Source: an uncultured Pseudomonas sp.
GTDB taxonomy: Bacteria > Pseudomonadota > Gammaproteobacteria > Pseudomonadales > Pseudomonadaceae
Assembly: GCA_937863915.1 (NCBI GenBank)
Contig: CALMID010000275.1
Span: 1 to 8,882 of the forward strand
Direction of reading: 5' to 3'
DNA length: 8,882 nucleotides
The notes under the pieces were generated by a model. The model saw only the letters and a program-made list of their open reading frames with translations. It had not been told where the DNA came from and made no database searches. Position numbers and translations under genes: made by a program. Within the stretch, counting starts at the first letter, position 1. Every line of letters starts with the position of its first letter. Of this stretch, positions 1 to 8,882 are shown in pieces.

Positions 1-484
1 TCTAGCAGAACTCAACCCCTACGGTAGCCTGCCGACCCTGGCTGATCGTGACCTGGCCTTGTATGAGCCGGCCGTGATCATGGAGTACCTGGAAGAGCGC
101 TATCCGCATCCGCCGCTGTTGCCGGTTTATCCGGTGGCGCGGGCCAACAGCCGCCTGCTGATGCACCGCATTCAGCGCGACTGGTGCAGTCTGGTGGATC
201 AGCTTCTCGATCCCAAGGTCAAGGAGGCGGCCAAGGCGGTCGCGCGCAAGGAGTTGCGGGAAAGCCTGACGGGCGTCTCGCCACTGTTTGCCGACAAGCC
301 TTACTTCCTCAGCGAAGAGCTGAGCCTGGTCGACTGCTGCCTGCTGCCGATTCTCTGGCGCCTGCCGCTGATGGGGATCGAGCTGCCACGGCCGGCCAAA
401 CCGCTGCTCGACTACATGGAGCGCAGCTTTGCCCGCGAGGCATTTCGTGCCAGTCTTTCGGCTGTCGAACGCGACATGCGCTAA
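1..484 (+). CDS. sspA: Stringent starvation protein A (SspA), 3' part
   Basis: This is the C-terminal part (about 160 residues) of SspA, a glutathione-S-transferase-fold protein that binds RNA polymerase and modulates transcription in starvation, stationary phase and virulence. The frame is open from base 2, and the real start lies upstream of the window. The first visible residues ([13 protein letters not shown], then [20 protein letters not shown]) are the end of the thioredoxin-like N-terminal domain and the linker typical of SspA. The rest is the all-helical GST C-terminal domain ([20 protein letters not shown]). SspA proteins are not known for GST catalysis; they act by protein contact. 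The TAA stop lies 10 bases before the sspB start, and the sspB ribosome binding site overlaps the stop, so the two are one operon. An internal TTG at 59 is not a real start, because the protein homology continues upstream of it. Confidence 0.95.
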   Translation, partial: LAELNPYGSLPTLADRDLALYEPAVIMEYLEERYPHPPLLPVYPVARANSRLLMHRIQRDWCSLVDQLLDPKVKEAAKAVARKELRESLTGVSPLFADKPYFLSEELSLVDCCLLPILWRLPLMGIELPRPAKPLLDYMERSFAREAFRASLSAVERDMR

Positions 485-494
485 GGAGCTGTCG

Positions 495-911
495 ATGATG
501 AATTCCAGTCGTCCCTATCTGGTTCGTGCGCTCTACGAGTGGATCGTGGACAACAACTGCACGCCACATATTCTGGTCAACGCCGAGTATGCCGGGGTCA
601 AGGTGCCGGCAGGCTTCGCCAAGGACGGGCAGATCGTGCTCAATGTCTCGCCCAATGCGGTGCGTTACCTGCAGATGGAAAACGCGGCGGTGAGCTTCGA
701 GGGGCGTTTTGGCGGTGTTCCGCAGAGCCTCTATATTCCGATTCAGGCGCTGATGGCCATCTATGCCCGGGAAAATGGCCAGGGCATGGTCTTTGAGGTT
801 GATGGAGAGGATGAGGGTGAGGCGGAAACTGGACCGGAAGATGATGGTCCGTCCGGTGGTGGCGAGCCGCCGCGGCCAGCAGGTCGGCCCAGTCTCAAGG
901 TGGTCAAGTAA
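495..911 (+). CDS. sspB: ClpXP protease specificity-enhancing factor SspB
   Basis: SspB is the dimeric adaptor that binds ssrA-tagged (tmRNA-tagged) polypeptides and delivers them to ClpXP. The product has 138 residues. Residues about 6-100 form the substrate-binding domain (RPYLVRALYEWIVDNNCTPH, then DGQIVLNVSPNAV, FEGRFGG and IYARENGQGMVFE). A flexible acidic Gly/Asp/Glu/Pro-rich tail follows (about 105-125). The extreme C terminus, GRPSLKVVK, is the ClpX-binding (XB) motif, equivalent to LRVVK in E. coli. Two tandem ATGs (495 and 498) are possible starts: AGGAG at 484-488 sits 6 or 9 bases away, and either works. A longer open frame upstream lies inside sspA and is not used. The gene is cotranscribed with sspA and followed at once by a strong hairpin terminator. 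Confidence 0.95.
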   Translation: MMNSSRPYLVRALYEWIVDNNCTPHILVNAEYAGVKVPAGFAKDGQIVLNVSPNAVRYLQMENAAVSFEGRFGGVPQSLYIPIQALMAIYARENGQGMVFEVDGEDEGEAETGPEDDGPSGGGEPPRPAGRPSLKVVK

Positions 912-912
912 C

Positions 913-941
913 AAAAAAGGCGATCGGAAGATCGCCTTTTT
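913..941. terminator. Bidirectional intrinsic terminator between sspB and dolP
   Basis: A 7-bp GC-rich stem (GGCGATC at 919-925, GATCGCC at 930-936) closes a GGAA loop. It is flanked by A6 on the left (913-918) and T5 on the right (937-941), which extend the stem with A-T pairs. Read on the + strand, it ends in T5 just after the sspB stop. Read on the - strand, it ends in T6 just after the dolP stop. It therefore fits factor-independent termination of both convergent operons. Confidence 0.9.
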
Positions 942-958
942 CATGCCTGAAGATCGTG

Positions 959-2470
<1,512 letters not shown>

Positions 2471-2474
<4 letters not shown>

Positions 2475-4279
2475 ATGCCGCTGGCCGGCAGCGGCTGTAC
2501 CTGGCCATCGCGGTACTCGGCCCAGGGCAGCTGGCGCTGCACGCGCTGATCGGGTGCCAGGCTGAGGGATCCGGAGGCGCCGTCGACATGGGTGTCCGGC
2601 AGGGCCTTGAGCTGACTCAGGCGGGGCGCCAGGCGGTAGGCGTCGAGACCCATGGCATACAGGCGACCAAGGCTGCCGCCGGCTTGCGGCCACTGGCTGC
2701 TGACTTGCTGGCGCAGCGCATCGCTGCTGTTGAGCAGCCAGGGCGTTTCGCAGAAACGGATGCCGTTAAGGTCGTTGTCCTGGGCACCGTTGCTGCCACT
2801 GAACAGGTGCGACGTGGCGTAGACCGGTACGTCGCCGGCGTACTGGAAGGCCAGGGTCGGTTTGATCTGGCGGGCCTGCTGCGGAGTGGCGGCGAGGAAA
2901 ATGAAGTCGACATCCTGGCGGCGCGTGGGTTGTGCGCTGACCGGTACGCCGAGGGTGTTCTGCAGGCGCTTGGCGCGCGCCTCGCTCTGGCGCAGCTGGA
3001 AGAGGTCGCCGATCTGCTGGGCCAGCTCCACGGGCTGGCTGACGCGGCTGGCGGCGATCAGTGTGCCGCCGTTGGCCTGCCAGCTTTGCTGGAAGGCGGC
3101 CAGCACACGGTCACCCCATTCACTTTCCGGAACCAGCGCCACGGCGCGGCGCATGCCGTCATCCCAGGCGCGGCGGGCCACTTCGCGCGCTTCGTCCTCG
3201 GCGGCCAGGCCGAACTGGAACAGCTGCGCAGGGCCTTGCTGGCCGGCATCGGCGTAGTTCAGGGCAAGGGTGGTGATGGGGAGCTGCGGGCGGCTGGCCA
3301 GTTGCTTGACCAGGGGTTTTTCCAGCGGGCCGATGACCAGTTGTACGCCGGCGGCCTGGGCCTGGCGGTAGAAGTCATCCAGCGAGCTGAGGCGCGAGCT
3401 GTCGTAGAAGTCGATTTGCGGCGGATTCTGGCCTGCCTGCTGGGCGGCGAAGTGACCGGCCATAAAGCCGTCGCGCAGTGCCTGGCTGACTTGCGCGAGC
3501 TGGCCTTCGGCCGGTAGCAGCAGGGCGATGCGGGTCAGGGGCTGGCCGGCCAGCTGCAGCACCTTTTGCAGGTCAGCCGGCAATTCACGAGCAGCGGGGT
3601 GGCTGGGATTGGCGCTGCGCCAGGCTTCGATCGCGCTCAGTTGCTGGTCGGGCGTGGCGCTGGTTTTGGTCAGGCGCGCCAGCTCCAGCCAACCGCTGAG
3701 GTCGGCGTCACCGGTGGGTTGCAGTTGTTCCAGCGGCAGGCTGCTGACCAGTTTCCAGATGGCCGCCTGGTTCTGCGCAGCCGCTTCGCTACTGAGCAGT
3801 GGGGCGATGAATACGCGTTCGCGGGCGGCATTCAGGATCTGGCCACTGCCTTCAAGGGCGCGCGCTCGGGCCAGCTGGCTGCGGATCTGCAGATCGACCG
3901 GCAGGGCGCTGAGTTGCTCCAGGCTGGGGTGCTGGAGGGCCTTGAGGGCGGTCTTGGGTTTCTGTCGGGCCAGGGCTAGTTCGGCTGCCAGGGTGCTGGC
4001 GAAGACTTGCTGGGCCGGCTTGAGGCTGTCCAGAGGCACCTGCTGCAGGATGCTGCTGGCGCGGCCGATGTCCTGCTGGCGATAGGCCTGGTCCGCGGCC
4101 GACAGGCGCAGCAGGCCGGCTTCTTCGCCGCTGGCAGCGGCGGCCTGTTCCAGCAGTTGCTCGATGCTGGCCGTGGGAGTGCGCGGCAGTTCGCCCAACT
4201 GATTGCTTGGCGTGCTGGCGCAGGCGCACAGCAGGCTGGCGAGGAAAAGGGCGGAAAGCGGACGCAGGCGGGCGGTCAT
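2471..4279 (-). CDS. lpoA: Penicillin-binding protein activator LpoA (outer-membrane lipoprotein)
   Basis: LpoA is the outer-membrane lipoprotein that reaches through the periplasm to activate PBP1a, the main bifunctional peptidoglycan synthase. The product has 602 residues, somewhat shorter than E. coli LpoA (about 680). The signal peptide (MTARLRPLSALFLASLLCAC) ends in a lipobox, most likely L-C-A-C with Cys20 lipidated; the second Cys at 18 is unusual. Residues about 35-240 are Leu/Ala/Gln-rich helices, fitting the TPR-like N domain. From RIALLLPAEGQLAQ (about 250) onward the protein has the LppC / type-1 periplasmic-binding-protein fold (QLVIGPLEKPLVKQLA, FIFLAATPQQARQIKP, RLYAMGLDAYRL). 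The start is ATG 4279 with GGAA 6 bases upstream; ATG 4291 in the same frame would add MESP. A much longer open frame reaches 5269 but runs antisense to rsmI and is not coding. It is the first gene of the lpoA-yraN-gmhA-dolP operon. Confidence 0.92.
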
Positions 4280-4396
4280 GGGCGATTCCATTGCTCGTCG
4301 GGAAAGTCGCGATTGTACCCAAGGGGCGGCGGTGGCGCGACGTGAGTGCGGGCAATCGCGATACACTAGGCACCTTTCGCTGGATCGAGGTGGGCT
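4280..4396. promoter_or_regulatory. Divergent lpoA/rsmI promoter region
   Basis: This 117-bp region must hold the promoters of two divergent transcripts. On the - strand, TACAAT (4317-4312) resembles a -10 box and would start transcription about 25 bases before the lpoA ATG. On the + strand, TACACT (4362-4367) resembles a -10 box and would start transcription about 23 bases before the rsmI GTG. Neither has a convincing -35 hexamer at 16-18 bp, so both are tentative, and activators or weak promoters are possible. Confidence 0.4.
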
Positions 4397-5248
4397 GTGA
4401 GTACTTGTGGAACGCTGTATGTCGTGGCCACGCCGATTGGCAATCTGGATGACATCAGTGCGCGTGCCCTGCGCGTGCTGCGCGAGGTGGCGCTGATCGC
4501 TGCCGAGGACACGCGTCATTCGCAGCGCCTGCTGCAGCATTTCGGTATCGGCACCCCCCTGGCGGCCTGCCATGAGCACAACGAGCGTGATCAGGGTGGT
4601 CGCTTTATCGGTCGCCTGCTGGCAGGTGAGGATGTGGCGCTGATTTCCGATGCCGGCACGCCGTTGATTTCCGATCCCGGCTTTCATCTGGTGCGTTCCG
4701 CAAGGGCGGCGGGCATTGCGGTAGTTCCGGTGCCCGGAGCCTGTGCGCTGATCGCCGCCCTGTCGGCGGCGGGGCTGCCATCGGATCGCTTCATCTTCGA
4801 GGGGTTTCTGCCGGCCAAGGCGGTGGGGCGTCGGCAGCGCCTCGAAGCGCTGCGCGAAGAACCGCGTACCTTGCTGTTCTATGAGGCGCCACATCGTCTG
4901 CTGGAGAGCGTCGAGGACATGCTGGCGGTGTTCGGCCCCGAGCGTCCGGCGCTGCTGGCGCGTGAACTGACCAAGACCTTCGAGACCCTCAAGGGTCTTC
5001 CGCTGGCCGAGCTGCGCGAGTTCATCGCAGCCGATAGCAATCAGCAGCGTGGAGAGTGCGTGCTGCTGGTGGGGGGCTGGCAGGCGCCGGAAGGTGAAGA
5101 GGCGATCTCGGCCGAGAGCTTGCGCATGCTCGACCTGCTGCTGGCGGAAATGCCGGTCAAGCGCGCGGCAGCGCTGGCGGCGGAGATCACCGGGGTGCGC
5201 AAGAATCTGCTGTATCAGGCCGCGTTGGAGCGTCAGGGCAAGGCTTAA
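4397..5248 (+). CDS. rsmI: 16S rRNA (cytidine(1402)-2'-O)-methyltransferase RsmI
   Basis: RsmI uses S-adenosylmethionine to methylate the 2'-OH of C1402 in the 16S rRNA P-site region; with RsmH it makes m4Cm1402. The product has 283 residues, a normal length, and shows the tetrapyrrole-methylase-like (SPOUT-unrelated) fold motifs of the YraL family: [13 protein letters not shown] (9-21), [12 protein letters not shown] (35-46), [15 protein letters not shown] (82-96), PVPGACA near 112, and FYEAPHRL. The start is GTG 4397: GAGG at 4387-4390 gives a 6-base spacing, and [15 protein letters not shown] fits the family N terminus. It is divergent from lpoA, the same arrangement as E. coli rsmI-lpoA. 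rnpB begins about 35 bases after the TAA stop, with no terminator seen in between, so some read-through into rnpB is possible. Confidence 0.95.
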   Translation: MSTCGTLYVVATPIGNLDDISARALRVLREVALIAAEDTRHSQRLLQHFGIGTPLAACHEHNERDQGGRFIGRLLAGEDVALISDAGTPLISDPGFHLVRSARAAGIAVVPVPGACALIAALSAAGLPSDRFIFEGFLPAKAVGRRQRLEALREEPRTLLFYEAPHRLLESVEDMLAVFGPERPALLARELTKTFETLKGLPLAELREFIAADSNQQRGECVLLVGGWQAPEGEEAISAESLRMLDLLLAEMPVKRAAALAAEITGVRKNLLYQAALERQGKA

Positions 5249-5250
5249 GC

Positions 5251-5279
5251 TTGTTCCGCTGCGCCGCAATGGGTAACCT
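5251..5279 (+). promoter_or_regulatory. Candidate rnpB promoter
   Basis: TTGTTC (5251-5256) and TAACCT (5274-5279) are separated by exactly 17 bp. They would place transcription start near 5286-5287, which agrees with the 5' end of RNase P RNA judged from its P1 helix. Both hexamers are imperfect (3 of 6 consensus bases each), so the support is mainly positional. Confidence 0.4.
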
Positions 5280-5287
5280 TGGCGGTG

Positions 5288-5640
5288 GAGAGTCGGTTGG
5301 ACAGTCGCTGCCTTCGCAAGAAGGGGGAGGAAAGTCCGGGCTCCATAGGGCAGAGTGCCAGGTAACGCCTGGGAGGCGCGAGCCTACGGAAAGTGCCACA
5401 GAAAACAACCGCCTAAGCGCGCAAGCGCCGGTAAGGGTGAAAAGGTGCGGTAAGAGCGCACCGCATGGCTGGTAACAGTCCATGGCTAGGCAAACCCCAC
5501 TCGGAGCAAGACCAAATAGGGTTCCATTGGCGCGGCCCGCGTTGGAACCGGGTAGGTTGCTAAAGGCATGCAGTGATGTATGCCGTAGAGGAATGGCTGT
5601 CCTCGACAGAACCCGGCTTACAGACCGACTCTCCACCTTT
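5288..5640 (+). ncRNA. rnpB: RNase P catalytic RNA (M1 RNA, bacterial class A)
   Basis: This is the catalytic RNA of RNase P, which removes the 5' leader of precursor tRNAs together with the protein RnpA. Conserved landmarks appear in the correct order: GGAGGAAAGTCCGGGCTCC (about 5326-5344, the 5' P4 strand region), GCCACAGAAAACAACCGCC (5396-5414), GGTAAGGGTGAAAAGGTGCGG (about 5430-5450), AAACCCCACTCGGAGCAAGA (near 5491-5510), GGAACCGGGTAGGTTGCTAAA (near 5544-5564, the P15/L15 region that contacts the tRNA CCA end) and the 3' P4 strand GACAGAACCCGGCTTA (5605-5620). The ends pair as P1: a segment at 5284-5297 is a perfect 14-bp complement of 5624-5637. The mature 5' end is probably near 5288-5289, by analogy with other Pseudomonas RNAs; exact ends are estimates. 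Length, about 353 nt, is typical. Short open frames across it on both strands are chance. Confidence 0.97.
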
Positions 5641-5642
5641 TT
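5624..5642 (+). terminator. rnpB 3' end / intrinsic terminator made with P1
   Basis: The 3' strand of the 14-bp P1 helix (5624-5637) runs directly into TTTTT (5638-5642). P1 pairs with the far 5' end of the RNA, so the stem-plus-T-run that ends transcription would use the RNA's own closing helix rather than a separate local hairpin. No other hairpin followed by T's is visible just downstream. Confidence 0.5.
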
Positions 5643-5830
5643 CTGCTTAATCTGCTTTTGTTGTTTTCCCGCCTGCTCAATATCTAAAAATTCTTACTCT
5701 TAAGAAGTTACTTTAAGTTCCGTGCTCAGCTCTCTGAGTGCGTGAAATATTGCCTGAAAATCCCCCGCCAAAAACCCGCTAAAACCCTCTCGAATCGTCG
5801 CTAAATCTGCGTTCTGTAAGGATTTTTCCC

Positions 5831-5846
5831 TCAAGGCTCGCCTTGA
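5831..5846. repeat. Perfect inverted repeat overlapping the mraZ -35 box
   Basis: TCAAGG and CCTTGA are perfect 6-bp inverted arms around a CTCG centre. The right arm supplies the TTGA of the putative -35 hexamer TTGACG (5843-5848). It could be an operator for a dimeric regulator, or chance. There is no T run after it on either strand, so it is not a terminator. Confidence 0.45.
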
Positions 5847-5872
5847 CGGTGGGGAGCTTGCGTTCCTATAGT
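5843..5872 (+). promoter_or_regulatory. Sigma70-type promoter of the mraZ/dcw operon
   Basis: TTGACG (5843-5848; 5 of 6 to consensus) and TATAGT (5867-5872; 5 of 6) are 18 bp apart. This is the best promoter match in the window. It predicts a start near 5878-5880, leaving an untranslated leader of about 69 bases before mraZ. Transcription would run through mraZ, rsmH, ftsL, ftsI and on into the dcw cluster. Confidence 0.75.
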
Positions 5873-5878
5873 GTGCGA

Positions 5879-5905
5879 AAGTGGTACGAAGTGGGTTGAA
5901 GTGGT
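5879..5905 (+). promoter_or_regulatory. MraZ operator (MraZ box), three 10-bp repeats
   Basis: AAGTGGT, AAGTGGG and AAGTGGT start at 5879, 5889 and 5899, an exact 10-bp period that places each copy on the same face of the helix. MraZ boxes in other bacteria are short direct repeats of this kind (TGGGn with 5-bp spacers in E. coli, AAAGTGGn repeats in mycoplasmas), bound by the ring-shaped MraZ oligomer. Here the repeats begin at the predicted +1, so bound MraZ would block initiation or early elongation: negative autoregulation of the whole operon. A weaker fourth copy (TAGTGT) lies one period upstream at 5869 and overlaps the -10 box. Confidence 0.85.
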
Positions 5906-5947
5906 TTTTTAGGCACGGAAAGCTAGTCAATAAGGGGAAGCGCAATC

Positions 5948-6399
5948 TTGTTTCGCGGAGCTAACGCCATCAGTCTCGACGCCAAAGGGCGCCTCGCGAT
6001 GCCGAGTCGGTATCGTGATGAGCTGCTTTCGCGTTGTGCCGGCCAGCTCATCGTGACGGTTGATGCCGTTGACCCCTGCCTGTGTGTCTACCCGCTGACC
6101 GAGTGGGAGCTGATCGAAGCCAAATTGCGTCAGCTGCCATCCCTCGTTGAAGAAAACCGTCGCCTGCAGCGCGTGCTGATCGGCAATGCCGTGGACCTGG
6201 AGCTGGACGGCAATGGCCGTTTCCTCGTGCCGCCGCGTTTGCGCGAGCATGCCGGCCTGGACAAGCACGCGATGCTGGTCGGCCAGCTGAACAAGTTTCA
6301 GTTGTGGAATGAAAGTGCCTGGAACGCGCTGGCAGAGGCGGATCTGGCGGCCATCAAACAACCTGGCGGTCTGCCGGATGAATTGCGTGATCTGATCCT

Positions 6400-6403
<4 letters not shown>
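5948..6403 (+). CDS. mraZ: Transcriptional regulator MraZ
   Basis: MraZ is the AbrB-like DNA-binding protein that heads the dcw cluster and represses its own promoter. The 151-residue product has two SpoVT/AbrB-type repeats, each with the family D-x-x-x-R motif: Asp11-Arg15 ([16 protein letters not shown]) and Asp87-Arg91 ([14 protein letters not shown]). The C terminus [15 protein letters not shown] is the usual Pseudomonas ending. The start is TTG at 5948: it gives the conserved N terminus [11 protein letters not shown], and AGGGGA (5933-5938) lies 9 bases upstream. No in-frame ATG occurs before codon 19, which would destroy the first D-x-x-x-R motif. The stop overlaps the rsmH GTG by 4 nt. 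The promoter and operator repeats just upstream support its autoregulatory role. Confidence 0.95.

Positions 6404-8882
<2,479 letters not shown>

Larger units (their letters stand above)
5643..5947. other. AT-richer intergenic region between rnpB and mraZ
   Basis: This 305-bp stretch contains no credible gene and is visibly richer in A and T than the flanking coding DNA. It holds the mraZ promoter, an inverted repeat and the MraZ operator, annotated separately. Upstream of those, a 9-bp imperfect hairpin (5721-5729 with 5734-5742, CTCT loop, two G-T pairs) and a run of A-tracts (5757-5760, 5770-5774, 5781-5784) with two tandem AAAACCCnCT decamers (5771-5790) are visible. An 81-codon open frame on the - strand (5945-5700) covers the promoter and has no recognisable similarity; I do not call it. 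Confidence 0.8.

Noticed and set aside
2588..3517. A 309-codon open frame on the + strand antisense to lpoA.
   Set aside because: It is a typical high-GC antisense shadow frame: Gly/Ala/Val/Leu-rich, no known motif, fully inside the well-supported lpoA.
5187..5703. Short open frames on both strands over rnpB.
   Set aside because: The DNA encodes RNase P RNA with all conserved landmarks; the frames arise by chance in a structural RNA gene.
5700..5945. An 81-codon open frame on the - strand between rnpB and mraZ.
   Set aside because: It lies over the mraZ promoter and operator, lacks a clear ribosome binding site and resembles no family I know.

Overview
The window comes from a high-GC gammaproteobacterium, almost certainly a Pseudomonas species. 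SspA, SspB, the GmhA/DiaA-type isomerase, MraZ, RsmH, FtsL and FtsI all read like Pseudomonas proteins. The gene order sspA-sspB / dolP-gmhA-yraN-lpoA / rsmI-rnpB / mraZ-rsmH-ftsL-ftsI also matches what I remember of the P. aeruginosa PA4418-PA4428 neighbourhood. These assignments rest on reading and memory; no search was run.

Left part (1-950, + strand): the 3' part of sspA, then sspB, closed by a near-perfect hairpin flanked by A and T runs. That hairpin can terminate transcription from both sides. Middle left (959-4279, - strand): a compact operon, read right to left, of lpoA, yraN, gmhA (diaA position) and dolP. The lpoA/yraN and gmhA/dolP junctions are 4-nt stop/start overlaps. It has the same order as E. 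coli lpoA-yraN-diaA-dolP and encodes two outer-membrane lipoproteins, a nuclease-like protein and a sugar-phosphate isomerase. A 117-bp divergent intergenic region (4280-4396) separates lpoA from rsmI.

Middle right (4397-5642, + strand): rsmI, then the RNase P RNA gene rnpB, whose long P1 helix followed by a T run can also act as its terminator. Right part (5643-8882, + strand): an AT-richer 305-bp regulatory region holding a good sigma70-type promoter and a triple 10-bp-periodic MraZ operator. It is followed by the start of the division and cell-wall (dcw) cluster: mraZ, rsmH, ftsL and ftsI, each overlapping the next by 4 nt. ftsI runs off the window end.

Functionally the genes cover adaptor-mediated proteolysis and starvation response (sspAB), envelope maintenance and peptidoglycan synthase activation (dolP, lpoA), LPS heptose supply (gmhA), 16S rRNA C1402 modification (rsmI and rsmH, both halves of one modified nucleotide), tRNA 5' maturation (rnpB) and septal peptidoglycan synthesis (ftsL, ftsI). 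I see no mobile element, CRISPR array, phage gene or tRNA, and no credible unknown system. It is a conserved core-genome region. The points worth a second look are regulatory and evolutionary: the MraZ operator layout, the run of non-ATG overlapping starts, a GmhA-like active site at the diaA locus, and an SAVK rather than STVK active-site motif in FtsI.
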